Below, piece by piece: positions 23,801-34,189 of a stretch of DNA of 43,905 bases; within the stretch, counting starts at the first letter, position 1, and each line of letters begins with the position of its first letter. The notes beneath the pieces are model-generated. The model did no database searches and was not told where the DNA came from. It was given only the letters and a program-made list of their open reading frames with translations. This DNA is from Hypholoma sublateritium FD-334 SS-4 (taxonomy: Eukaryota; Basidiomycota; Agaricomycetes; Agaricales; Strophariaceae). The translations under genes and the position numbers were made by a program. The stretch is taken from positions 6,856 through 50,760 of the forward strand of contig KN817703.1 of assembly GCA_000827495.1 (NCBI GenBank), in the 5' to 3' direction.

Positions 23801-24121
23801 ACAAGGTGGACCGTTTCCCAATGGGCGACGGATCTCCAATTCTTCACTATCTCTGATTCCGCTCCAGGAGACCTCCATTTTCACCGTAATTCACTCGGCG
23901 TGGTGAATATCTGGCTGAACATCTCATATGCGGTGTGGATGAATTGCACGCAGTCCTGGCTCTTATACGATTCGGAGCCTATCCTTCATCCCGGCAACAG
24001 CAACCTGATTCTCGATTCATGGGGTACCAACTCTTGGATTCCGAACTATATTGCAAAGTCTACGTACAGTCGGAGGAAGAGGACTGATAGAGGCCTTGTT
24101 GGGTTCAATGCCAGTTTGTAA
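20834..24121 (+). CDS. Multi-exon Ser/Thr-rich protein F with tandem exon modules and C-terminal L-H-F-H module
   Basis: Proposed start MRQVEGHDDPPF at 20834; the first two joins are uncertain. From 21119 on, small phase-0 exons can be read. They include LRRRVDAVGESQPEPTAF, AGPSRDEVVGAYS and LDEESPPSWVIRDTHP, followed by a tandem set of similar exons (21888-22630). A long exon (22680-23361) has an acidic patch and a duplicated 120-base unit. The terminal part carries the module: WTVSQWATDLQFF, PGDLHFHRN, VVNIWLN, LHPGNSN, WIPNYIAKS. The join into this last part (around 23650-23712) does not keep frame with the obvious splice sites. The last exon therefore either uses an unseen site or carries a frameshift. 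Composition predicts mostly disorder. The same module ends the neighbouring gene at 18810. Function unknown. Confidence 0.5.
21888..22630 (+). repeat. Tandemly duplicated exon-intron modules in gene F
   Basis: Successive exons of about 75-135 bases are each flanked by 47-53-base phase-0 introns. They encode variants of one theme: RRDSQQISPHRHESE, RDSTPRHESQPSYSTSQ, RRSAQQISPRRQESE, and REPQQISPQRQERD. Donors are GTAAAT, GTAAAA, GTGAGT and GTTAGT. Exon plus intron together are the repeat unit, so the array grew by DNA duplication. Confidence 0.7.
23046..23291 (+). repeat. Two-unit tandem repeat of about 120 bases
   Basis: Unit 1 begins ACAGTTCCTCCATCA at 23046 and unit 2 begins the same way at 23166. 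Both contain the identical segment encoding STTAFRSRESEPP. Unit 2 is longer by 6 bases, so the frame is kept. It lies inside gene F. Confidence 0.85.
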
Positions 24122-24178
24122 CGACAGTCATGACTAGTCGTATTGTGTATTTGTAGAGTATAGGCTGCTTTCCAGTTA

Positions 24179-24228
24179 ACTGGTTTGGTACCAATTAGCT
24201 ATATGGTGATTGGTTTGGTACCAAACCA
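24179..24228. repeat. GGTACC palindrome pair
   Basis: ACTGGTTTGGTACCA occurs at 24179-24193, and the perfect 18-bp palindrome TGGTTTGGTACCAAACCA at 24211-24228. Both match the half-sites at 30684 and 30925. They sit just 3' of gene F, at the edge of the region holding the transposase gene. Confidence 0.75.
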
Positions 24229-24399
24229 TCATGTTGAACCCAGTGTGATCTTGGTGTGATCATGGCGCTGCAGTTACAGCGAGATGATTTGTCACAGCTC
24301 CAAACGTGAGCGCGACAGGTCCGAACTCGCCGGATCCGGATGATCATCGGGTATTCAAATATTTGTTTGATTAGATCTAGGCAAGATCTATAAGTTTAA

Positions 24400-25330
24400 T
24401 TGTGTCTATGGCTCCATGACGTCGCCTTTCAAAGCTTCAAAGCTTCGCGTCGCGGACGCCCCTACGCCGCAGGCCCCGCTCTCTACGACGTGCGGCCGCC
24501 CCGCCCCGCCCGCCGGCTGCGCCCTGTCGCCGCTTCAAGCTTCCATCTTGATCATCGTACCCATCCACATCCGCCTCGCGGCTGCACTGGCGGTCCCGCA
24601 CGCGCTGCACGCCCGCGTCGCACTTAAAGCCTTGCCCAATTACAATACACCATCCCGAATCCACCACGAAACGCTCGAAGACACACGCTCTCGGTGGTGA
24701 ACCGGATGCACTGTTCGGCGAGGCAGCTGCGGATATATCCCCGTGCGCGCTACAGCTTGACGTCATGCGGCGCTGGGCAAAGCACGACGAACCTGCCAGA
24801 ACGCGGGACCTCCAATGCTACACCCAACCAATGGATCTTCCCCTACGTTCTTCTGGGATCCCTAGAGCACGATCCCACGTTGCAAACTGGGTGGCTTATC
24901 CCACGGCGCGCTGGAACATCTTGGCCGCGCCGCGCTGAAGAGGCGCACGACGACATATAGCGGCACCTGCGGCATGCGGACGAGAGCGAGAACTCGTGGA
25001 CGTCGTGCCGCAGATTCGCGGGAGGGCCCGAACACACGGAAAGGAGGAAGGTAGAGGAATACACGATGCGCTCCGCGCATGCTGACGCGTCGTCCCATTG
25101 AGATACGTGGATGGTTACGGTATGTGGCCCTTCATCATGTTCAGAGCGGTTCGTTGATTTCCGCGCTGCTGGTCGTCTCCGCTCACCTCACCACGAAGTG
25201 TATCCGTAGGACGTCTTTCGCAAACTCAAATACACTGCGAAACCTGTATACCAGCAGTTCACCGGCGCCAATCCGGACAGAGAGACGAAACCCTCCCAGG
25301 TGAGGACAGACGACATGGAAGTCAAATTAT
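24400..25330 (+). pseudogene. GC-rich remnant of an unrecognised gene
   Basis: GC content rises sharply compared with both flanks. Open segments with coding texture switch frames: YNTPSRIHHETLEDTRSRW (to 24699), then LFGEAAADISPCALQLDVMR, WAYPTARWNILAAP, and after 25150 VFRKLKYTAKPVYQQFTGAN. Stops and frame changes separate them. I cannot name the gene. It looks like a decayed copy of a host gene rather than part of the accessory cluster. From 25331 to 25704 I see nothing. Confidence 0.4.
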
Positions 25331-25704
25331 AATTAGCGATATTCGGCGGGTAGATGAAGGTCCACAAGGGCAACTACCGACGTGCGGAGCATGGGTATGC
25401 TAATATGTCGATAAACTAAGTATAACTACGTATACGTCGCTGCTGATCGCCAAGCAAGCGCTGAGTTGAGTATTGAGTATTGAGTCCTCGCTATACTATC
25501 TGCGCTTGATCTGTGCCATCGAATTCGTCGTATTCAATGATTTGGGATCTTCGAAGTGGTCAAATAAGATAAGCTGGTAACAGTATATTACTACAAACTA
25601 TAAATATACTACACTCACAATTATCTGACTCGGCGGAGCCCTGTCCAACGCTCGAGCGACTGAAAATTCCTCAAGGTAACTGTTTGCATTGTCAGATTAG
25701 GTTA

Positions 25705-26240
25705 CTAATCAGATGCAGATTGCCATGGAACGCACGACTTGATTACTCTTCCTATTGTAGCGTTGTCACCGGAAGGTCGTGAAAGCAAGCGGATACGCCT
25801 CCCCAAAGAGAAGATGATTATCTCTCCCTTCCATGGATGGTTGGGACAGATCTGAAAAAGATTGTAATTGATAGGGTTGGCGCTGTCGAAGTAGCCATAG
25901 ATTAGGTATCGATGCTTCCCCTCATCGATGATGATGGTGGTCGACGTGATATGGACACTGTTTGGATTGTCAAAAATATCAAAATCTATGATAGGCGGAC
26001 GATTGGGGCGGTTAGAAAACCAAGTTGCTTTCAGAACCTGCAGTGATCGGCCCGAGGGAGCTGATGGATACATATATCCGGCTGCGTTACATTCCTTGAA
26101 TATATATTAATGGAAGCATTTCGTGATCATGGTCGAATGATATCTACCGTTCGGAATGAGACTGGAGCTGGAAGTAACAGTCCAGTCCTTGAATTGAATC
26201 GAATAGCTGGCTAGATACCTCAAAATCAGTCAAATTCTAA
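25705..26240 (-). CDS. Unrecognised two-exon protein fragment, about 150 aa
   Basis: Exon 2 (25705-26081) is open to a TGA/TAG-free end with a stop at 25705. It reads LKATWFSNRPNRPPIIDFDI, then VHITSTTIIIDEGKHRYLIY and HPWKGEIIIFSLGRRIR. An upstream exon ending at 26148 (SIQFKDWTVTSSSSLIPN) joins in phase through a 66-nt intron (GTAGAT...CGCAG). The first exon's start is not clear. The composition is beta-strand rich with no known motif. It lies between the GC-rich remnant and the transposase gene, transcribed with the latter. It could be a remnant of a longer gene. Confidence 0.5.
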
Positions 26241-26582
26241 CAACTTCGATAATGTTAGCCGCATACCATGACCGTGACGTATATACGATCTTAAGTTGCA
26301 GGACTCAGACTGTATCTCGAGACTTTTCGACTGTATAAATAGTTGTGCACACTGCGGCGGGCGGAATTTATTATTCATGCCTCAGTCCATGGCCATCGTC
26401 CGGGGTCTTTGCTTGCTAGATTTACATGTTGTGATGCAATTTATAAGATTTCTTACGGTCTGCCATCGGACAGGTTCGCCAATCAGTAATTAGGGGAGCC
26501 TTCGGTCAGCTGAAAGGGAACAAAGCGCAGTCGATAAACGTTGACATAATATTTGCACGAATGTAGATACATCAGCTGGTTC
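26241..26582. other. Gap downstream of transposase gene, no gene seen
   Basis: No supported frame. It should contain the 3' end of the leftward transposase gene and possibly one end of the CACTA element. I looked for a CACTA-type inverted terminus here and did not find one. Confidence 0.4.
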
Positions 26583-29500
26583 TTACTGTCCGTAGGTCAA
26601 CATGAGCTGGTTTAAATTAAATGAGCTGTAAAATATTTACAAACAATCTCACACTTACCCGGTCTACTGGCATGATGTGTATACACTCGCCCTCCGGAAT
26701 TGGTGTAATTGCGCAGTGCGATATGATATCGGAAAGCCTGACGAGGTGCACGATGTCCGCTTCTGCATTGCAAAGAAACCCTGCCGCAAATCCGTAAGGA
26801 AGGTATGGGTCTACGAAGTTTGCGCGGGTGAAGTTACGGTGCTGATGGACGAGTAGATACCATCCCTCGTGGTACTTGAAAATCTTTTGGATCACACCCA
26901 TCTTGTTTACATTTCCAAAAATGATAGCGCTGTCTCGGTAATGTTTCGAGTCAAAAACACCGTAACAGACACCCCCCAAGGAAATTTGAGGCACAAAGAC
27001 CACTTCTCGGTCGTGTAAATTCGGGTCATCTTCCAAGTCTTTGAGGAGCTGGAAGACGTTGCCTTCCAGAGCCACTGGTTGCGACGGCTTCATGTTGGCC
27101 ATGTGATGGGTATTATCTGGGTCCAATGCCTTTGCGAGTCTGAACCCACGCAGATCTTCCCTTTCCATGGAATCCATAGTCTCAATTATATCACGCGCAG
27201 CTCTTTGGGTCTCAGGATCATCACGAAGGAGGGCCATAACATTCGAGTATCGAGATGAAGCCATAAAAATGCTTCCATCTAGTTGTCCAAGCATATGATT
27301 GGTATTAATGCGATGGAAAAATCCTATATGTCTCTCAAAAAAATGTGCCCCATGTGAGTGTGCAGGCCCAAAGCGTGTCATTATATCCCCAATGTGGAGA
27401 GCGGCATGATGATTTGGACGAAGGGGGATATCAGGAAACAACTCCCGTAGACCTTGAAGATATTCGGTCATGTGCTTGTTGTAATCCTGAATCTGTGCCG
27501 CAGTACAGGTACGTACATTTGCAAGGCGTGCTGAAGTAACAAGATGCATGAAATTTTCTAGTAAGCTTTTCTTTCGGGAAGTTTCCTCTTTCCATAGCCA
27601 AATCAGAGTAACGGGCATGTGGATAGTGCAGATTATCCTCCAATTATCAGCACTGAGCTTGCCGTGCTCAGACGTGCCCCAATTTCGTGGTGCTGGTGTG
27701 ATCCACGATGGAAGCTGGCATGCGGCCATGTGTCGCCAAATGCAAGCCATGACGTCCTTTCCTAGAACGGCGCTTACTTGAATCTTATCTCTCGCCATAG
27801 TAGTGAATGACCGAAGCAACTCCTGCGACATGGGATCTCGTTCAATCTAAAGTGTGCAGGCATGCATATGGTTAGGTTATATAAATATATATCAATGAAA
27901 CGGCCCGCCGTACCTTGAAAAGTATAGCATTGTGTAACTCTGATTTCGACAATGCCACGTCTAACTCTAAGGCCAGTATCGAGCAAATATTCAAGTAAAT
28001 TGACTTATTTGCCTCTCTGTAGGCTTTCTTTCTATCGCTTGGAAGATTTGATAGAAGATTACGGAGAATCCGCCTAACCTTCCCAGGATTATGTGCTACG
28101 AAAGGGGTCAACGTGCTACCGCTAATAGCTGCGGTATCACCAAGATCAGTTTCTTCTATATCCGACTCGTCCTGCGCGACGCTATCCTCGTCTTCGTCGA
28201 CGTCACTGGCACCTTCACTGCTCGGGTCACTTTCGCTGGCCGTGCCAGCAATTTCTTCGTCAACTTCACTATCTTCCAACTCATCTTTGTCATCACTTTC
28301 ATTACTAGTACTGTTCTGGGAATTTTTATTGCCAGACCCATGGACATGATCTTCCGGATCCTCAAGTTCCTCAGCATCACTTTCCTCCTCGTCGCGTTCG
28401 TCATCTGGATTCAACAAAGTTGTATCCACAAGATTTTTACGCTGCATAAAAATCAGTTTATACCAGCCTAAGTAATACCAATGTATTTATCTTACCCATT
28501 TGAATATATTCGTCGCCAAAATCCACCGAGTTCCTACGATTGTGTTGTGACCGCGTGCTTTTATATCATAGAAAACACATATGTAGTACAGTACTCTACG
28601 ATCGTAACGAAGAAGCTTGAACAGTAATTCGGGTGGATCTTTGCGAAGCAGTTTGATGCATTTCTTTCTGTCCAAATCCTCTTTGACTGTTACCACCTCA
28701 TTTGATTCCACTGGGCCGGTAGTGTATCCGTCGCCACCTTGGTGTTTAAGATCAATTTGGAACACTTCGCGACAGTGGAACATTAACAGTCCCACATCTA
28801 TGGCATGCATAGCGTCAATCACGGTGAAGATAGTTGGATCAAAATAAGGAAGATCGAACAGAGGCGACCACCTCCAGCCAAAAGCTTCGAACAATTTTTC
28901 CTTGTCCGATTGGCTTGATGCCTCCTTCCAGAGGAAAGCAAACTTTCTAACATCAGCAATATTTTTTGCTGGCCATTCATTCCGATCTAAAACATTGATA
29001 TCGTCTTGATCAAGGTCACACAAAGGACACATGTAATGAGCGCCAGGGGCTGCTGCATGACCAATCAATTGGTGGGCACCGAGAAGATCGCATACAACCG
29101 GAACAATCATTCCTTTCAGAGAACGGCCGAGGCGGTACTTGAACGTCCTCGTTAGACGAAACCCAGAGCTCCAAAGACATTTGAAATCATCGACAATTAG
29201 CTGGAGGTAATGATTGATCTCAGTGAGCGACGGTTTTTCTGGTCCAGGAATGATACCGGCCAAGTACAAATTCTCAGGAAGGTGCCGTATGCTCGGCGGA
29301 AGATTCAGTAGTACAAGCCATATTCCGGTTGAGGACACTTTCTGTTTAGCTGTTTTATTTCCGAAGGGGTTGAAGCTGTCCATTGAGATGCTAAACATGA
29401 GGCGTGCTTCTATCCCAGGGCCAGGATAAAAAGGCTGACCGGACGAATCCTTGAGGCTCACGAAAATACTTGACTGCCAGATGTCATCAACAAAGCCCAA

Positions 29501-30659
29501 AGGGCTATCAACACGACGGCTATCCACCATATCCTCGATTCCCGGCCTTGAAAATAGCCTGCCGAGCCATGATCTGAGGTCGTGGTGGAAATACAGTTTC
29601 ACAGGCGATGATGTTGTGGTATTGCCTGTGATGCGTCGCATTTTCCATAGCGCGGTTCCACATGGTGGACTCTCTCGCTCTTGTTTGTAGCTACAGTGGG
29701 TAATGTCGCCAGTAGTACTCAACGGGTACAGACAGTGGCATTTTGGGCAGCATATAAATTTAGATAAGATTGGGTCGACATTGAAGTACGGAATGCAGGT
29801 CCGAGGGTCTTTGGGGACCAAATGTAGGACTTCTAATGCTTGGGAGTTGTGCCGCAAGATATCCCGTATCCCGGCCAACTGAATGCGGAGAGCCCTTCGT
29901 GGAACAAAATAGACATTTTGGAGAACAAGCGAAAGTATCAGGGCCGCCTTTGCTGTTGAATCACGCGGTCCTCTTTCAAAAAATAGGTGGTCTGCAGCGT
30001 AGTTAGTAATATGAGACCACAAATTTAGAGAGGTATGTCTGACCTGTATTGACCTCATTACTGTCCAGTCGCGCATGCTCTATCCGTATTCGTGCCCATT
30101 CGAGACCTTTTCTCCGGTTGATCTCAGCCAGTTCTTCTTTTACGAGGTTGAGAGCCGCAGTACGTCCAATGCTTGGCGCAAGATCCAGGAGTCTATGAAC
30201 CATGTTACAATAGCTATTTTCTGCTTGCAGAAATGTTGTATTCCTTTGGGAATTTGAGTCAAGCGCATACTTTCCGGTGTTGGCGGTCAGAAGATTTTCG
30301 AATGATGGCTCCTCATAGACACCATTCGATTCGGGATCATTGATGAAGGTAAGAGGTGCTGTTTGTGATGTCACTGACCAGCTAGACATCCATTCAAATT
30401 CTTGAAGGATGAGTTCTAACTGCGCGCAGTTTGATTTTCGTCCATCTATGGAATTTACACGTCTTTGATCCAAGCCACGAAAATTGTTCGAGGCATAGCC
30501 ATGAGATGACGTTGTCGTTCTACGAGAGTCGATGACATGATGGGATTTCGTGGTTCTAGATACTAATTTCCCAGGTCCTTCGTATGCTCCAGTTGCGTCG
30601 TTGAACTTTGTGCAGTATAAGCGGCAACGGCACAGGGATTTTCGTTCAGCCTTCGGCAT
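26583..30659 (-). CDS. TNP2-like transposase (CACTA/EnSpm type), apparently intact
   Basis: The ATG is at 30659 (MPKAERKSLCRCRLYC). Five exons join in phase. Introns are 29993-30043 (with a TACTAAC-type branch site), about 28439-28493, 27844-27911 and about 26615-26645. The protein is about 1,280 aa. The N terminus has a CxCxxxC start typical of fungal TNP2-like proteins. A zinc-ribbon-like CCPKCHCLYPL is followed by a second Cys pair. The catalytic-type region has RLMFSISMDSFNPFGNKTAK, VVCDLLGAHQLIGHAA, HYMCPLCDLDQDD and VIDAMHAIDVGLL, with conserved Asp residues. An acidic linker (DDERDEEESDAEELEDPED) precedes the C-terminal block LSADNWRIICTIHMPVTLIW, with LFPDIPLRPNHHAALHIGD, GPAHSHGAHFFERHIG and NTNHMLGQLDG. 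I see no internal stop. It would move a DNA transposon by cut-and-paste. The element ends were not identified. Confidence 0.9.
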
Positions 30660-30683
30660 TGGAAGAGATTCTCAAAGATGTAC

Positions 30684-30941
30684 TGACTGGTTTGGTACCA
30701 GATCAGTTCAGTACGAGTAATAACAAAACATTCAAAATGGATTTAAGAAGGTTTGAAGAGGATTGACGATGGATTGACAGTTATTGCAAAGTTGTTGGAC
30801 CGCTGGAGTTCAAACGTTCAAGATCGGATCTACCCGATTTCACGTGGTTACGCTTGGTGCCGCACACTTCGTTCACTAGTAAGTATACTGTTCAAACTTC
30901 ACATTCAACTGTTCCACCTTGACTTGGTACCAAACCAGTCA
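30684..30941. repeat. 258-bp MITE-like element with 17-bp inverted ends
   Basis: TGACTGGTTTGGTACCA at 30684-30700 is exactly inverted at 30925-30941. The inside has no coding frame of note. Flanking bases show no clear target duplication. The inner edge at 30921-30960 resembles the palindrome zone of the 770-bp repeat (37551-37590) over about 40 bases, linking the two families. Confidence 0.6.
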
Positions 30942-31437
30942 TCGGGTTGTCAAAGCTACATCTCATACGTGGGATAGATACTGCCCATTTGAACACGGCA
31001 GCCATGAAGTACGGCTGAATCTCCAGCGTAGACGTTGTCGGCATTGATCTTGGATGTTTTGGATGCGCTTGAGAGGACATATGGATGGCCTTTGCTGGAG
31101 GTAAGTAGCACAGTTGATCTTTTGTGTCTATGGCGAGGCTGACGAGAAACAGGCGCACTGGGTTCCTTGCGAAGCATAGTGAGGTGAACGGTGAGTAAGA
31201 ATGTTTACGTAGCTTGCACCGTCAGATTGAAATCGCAGATGCCGCCGTTTGTGATATGAAATGCACATCGCCAGCGTTCACGCCAAAATGACGTGGCTTG
31301 CATCGACGGCTACAACGTGGACGAGTAGCCACCGCGCCAACCAGACTACTCGCATCAAGTACCCGACTCAGTCACTATACCATAGTAGATGAGTTCTTGT
31401 GCGTATTAGACCTTCAACGCAGGTTTTCTTTCTAAGA
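30942..31437. other. No supported gene
   Basis: Short frames only, on both strands. The sequence is moderately GC-rich toward 31400, where the chitin synthase relic begins, so it may include decayed 5' exons of that gene. Confidence 0.35.
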
Positions 31438-33006
31438 TTCAGACAAGTACGAGTTGATGGAGAAGGAGGCGCTCGCGGGTGAGGTCTAGGTGGACGAGAT
31501 GAGCAAGGTGCTGGAGAAGAGCTCCACCCGCCGCCTTACAACTTATCTTATCATCCCTCCAACCATGCGCAACCCAGATGGCACCTAAGCACCAGCTGGT
31601 ACTGACGTCAACTTCATGCATATCTCTGTCCTCGACCTTAAGATTAATGCGAGTCAAGTTATCCGAAGGAGTTCTAAGGACGTCCTCGCCGCCCAGAAAG
31701 TCTGCCTGCGTAATCTCTTCCTCGTCGCCAGGGTCGACAGCCGCCAACCACCAATCGTCTCAGTGCCTTTTCGCCAACTACATGCTGCTCGCTCTGTCAG
31801 CGATCATGGTCTCCCTTATCGATTTCAAGTCATTGGTATCGGTCAACTTCGGCGCGGGCCCCGGAGGACCATGTCAAGTTTGTGATTTGCCAGGTGCCAT
31901 GATACACGGAGGCGACGTTTTTCTGCGACGCACGATCAACTTGCTCGCACAGATGGAGTACGGTGACAAGCGCAAGCTCATTGTCGTCATTTGTGATGGA
32001 AACATTGGCAGGTCCGGCAACGACCGTTTGACGCCGCGTGTCGTGCTTGACATCCTCGGCGCGGACCCAAATCTCGAGCCCGAGCCGCTCAGCTTCATGT
32101 CGATTGGCGAGGGCGCGAAGCAGCATAACATGGGCAAGGTGTACTCCGGGCTGTATGAATGCGCGGGCCATGTCGTGCCCTACATCGTCATCGTTAGGGT
32201 CGGCAAGCCCACGGAGCGCTCGTGCCCGTGACTCGCAGCTGCTACTCATGCATTTCCTGAACAAGGTGCGTTGTTGGATGTTAAATGTGGTCGGGGTTGT
32301 CTACTGATGCTGATACAGGTGCATTTCAACTCGCTGATGAACCCACTCGAGCTGGAAATGTATCACCAGATCAGAAATGTCATCGGTGTCAATCTCTCGT
32401 TCTATGAGTATCTGTTCATGGAGGGTACTGATACGACTGTCGATCCCATGTTTGTTAACCGCTTGATCTCGGCGTAGTGATGTTTCAGACATTTATAATT
32501 CCTCCAGTATGATCCACGACAAGAAATTTCTGAGCGCTTGCGGTGGGACTGAATTGGGACATGCGAGGCAGTCGTTGATCACAATGATGCAGGTCAGTAC
32601 CTGTCTTCGTGGGACTGGTCTTCTGTAGCTGACTGTTTCTCAAAAGGTTTATGAGTACTTCATTTCCCATCATGCATTCGGAAGTCTTTTCGGCTCGGTC
32701 ACTTGTTTACCTGGTTGCTTCACACTCTAATTGCCTGCGGACACCCGATATCCACAAGCCACTTCTCATCTAGAACCAGCTGGTTGATGACTATTCGGAA
32801 AATCGTGTCGATACCCTGCACATGAAGAATCTCCTGCACCTCGGAGAGGATCGATATCTGACAACGCTCCTACTCCAACACTTCCCTCGGTTCAAGATGC
32901 AGTTCATCCGTGACGCGCAGACGACTGGAAGGTTCTCTTGTCGCAGCGTCGTCGCTGGATCAACTCGACTGCGCACAATCTTGGCGGGCCTATTTTCCTG
33001 GACCAG
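31438..33006 (+). pseudogene. Chitin synthase, degenerate fragment (division 2, Chs3/class IV-like)
   Basis: The family is a membrane GT2 glycosyltransferase making cell-wall chitin. Visible in order: DLKINASQVIRRSSKDVLAA (about 31640), LLALSAIMVSLIDFK (membrane segment), and KRKLIVVICDGNIGRSGNDR. Then [59 protein letters not shown], and [20 protein letters not shown], and the product-binding QRRRWINST near 32945. The normally invariant VDADT is replaced (EGTDT), so the first catalytic Asp is lost. There is a 9-base loss within HHMAKAFESLFG, a stop after CFTL, a frameshift before QRRRW, and further stops near 31486 and 31588. Similarity ends exactly where the dispersed repeat end starts at 33007. 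Class assignment is from motif memory and moderate. Confidence 0.8.
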
Positions 33007-33065
33007 CGGTACAGTACAGCAGAATATTAGAATATATATATAGATACAAATGATAAATTCTTTTA
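33007..33065 (-). repeat. Third copy of the dispersed-repeat end
   Basis: Matches the reverse complement of about 5175-5240: the run from CAGTACAGCAGAATATTAG to ATGATAAATTCTTTTA is shared. It is solo here. It begins inside the chitin synthase relic immediately after FLDQ, so it marks the breakpoint of that gene. Confidence 0.8.
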
Positions 33066-33230
33066 CATAAAACGCCCTGAGTGCGCAATGCGCATGCAAG
33101 GTGAGTAGAGTTACACGGGCTTTCGATCATGTGACACTGACAGCAGGGCGGCAGTGTCGTGCCTTGATTCCGGGGAGTTCAAGGCGCTGGCCTGTCTCGC
33201 ATCCTCGACGACCTTCCTTCCTTCGTAGAA

Positions 33231-34057
33231 ATGCAGCTTCCTGTGGTTATCCTCTCTGGTTTACTGTTGGCGTCATTCGGTGAGCTGAAAAGTAATGACA
33301 ATTGGAGAACGAGACGTTGAAGTTTCCGAACAGTTTCCTCCGCCTTCCTCGACCGTCGAGATCCCTTTGCCTTGGGGATTCTTCATGCTCGACAAGTGAG
33401 CTCCAATGCCGTGAGTATCGTTGGGTCAATGGGAGAATATTATCTGAAACTTATATTTTGTGTACGAGTATCTGCACCCCGTTCGAGAATGCTGTAACAG
33501 TGAGCTGCCACGCTTTGATCCTATGATGTTGGGTTTCTCAAGGAATATTTGATCACATAGGGCTCTGATCCCCTGTGCTACTGCACAAGTGCGGTCGAAA
33601 CCACTCTTCAGGATTGTGTGAATTGTGCGGTGGCTGCCAGCTCCACTCCAGCTGTTATAACATCTGCCCAAAACTTGACGAGCCGTAAGTATCCCTTGCC
33701 AGAAACCTTCTGCAAACTGACCAGGTTATTATGAGCCCAGTGTTTGACGATGTTTGTTCGGGAAAGAATCTCCCAACGCCCACGATCCCCGCCTTCCTTC
33801 CTGCCAATCCAAGTGCCACAGGTCCGGACACAGTCATCCCGACTACGTCAGGTGTTTCGGCGATGACTACTACCTCGCTCGTGCCGTTCTCAACTGACAC
33901 CATCCTTCCCACTCAACTGACCATCCTGCCGTCGTCGACATCGTCAGCAGGGGCGACTGCAACAACAAGTACCAAATCATCAGCTGCAGGGATGGAGGCC
34001 GCGCATGTCTTGAGCCTGGTTGGGGTTGGGGCTGCTATCGTGCTGGGGGTGCTATGA
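33231..34057 (+). CDS. Small secreted, Cys-containing, GPI-anchored-type protein
   Basis: Starts MQLPVVILSGLLLASF, a typical signal peptide, split by an intron at 33286. The core exon reads DPLCYCTSAVETTLQDCVNC and continues to SAQNLTSLFDDVCSG. This gives six or more cysteines in a C-C-C-C-C pattern. A Ser/Thr-rich stalk follows (LTILPSSTSSAGATATTSTK). The C terminus is hydrophobic (HVLSLVGVGAAIVLGVL), as for GPI attachment. Introns at about 33512-33570 and 33686-33740 are clean. The joins between the signal-peptide exon, the second exon (33352-33397) and ICTPFENAVT (33471) do not all keep frame with obvious splice sites. The gene may therefore carry a lesion there. Predicted cell-surface protein of unknown role. 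A truncated copy follows at 34190. Confidence 0.6.
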
Positions 34058-34189
34058 GATCTGCCGTAGGATTTGTTTGGGACTAGTGCGTCTTTCAGGT
34101 TGTAGTTCAATGGAATGTTGAATTGTATTCAGTTTTCCACCGCTTTCTGGTGGGCATGAGGTCTTGGACAACCTCGTGTCATTTTGCAG

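Larger units (their letters stand above)
26583..30941 (-). mobile_element. CACTA-type DNA transposon, ends undefined
   Basis: Inferred from the transposase gene. The interval is a minimum; it includes the small inverted-repeat element immediately upstream because its relation to the transposon is unresolved. No CACTA termini or target-site duplication were recognised. Confidence 0.5.

Noticed and set aside
5684..24121. A Starship-type giant element
   Set aside because: No DUF3435 tyrosine recombinase frame is present, and those elements are known from Pezizomycotina rather than basidiomycetes.
28091..28471. Rightward 126-aa frame with hydrophobic segments opposite the transposase
   Set aside because: It is the complement of the acidic Asp/Glu-rich linker of the transposase, which yields hydrophobic codons on the other strand.
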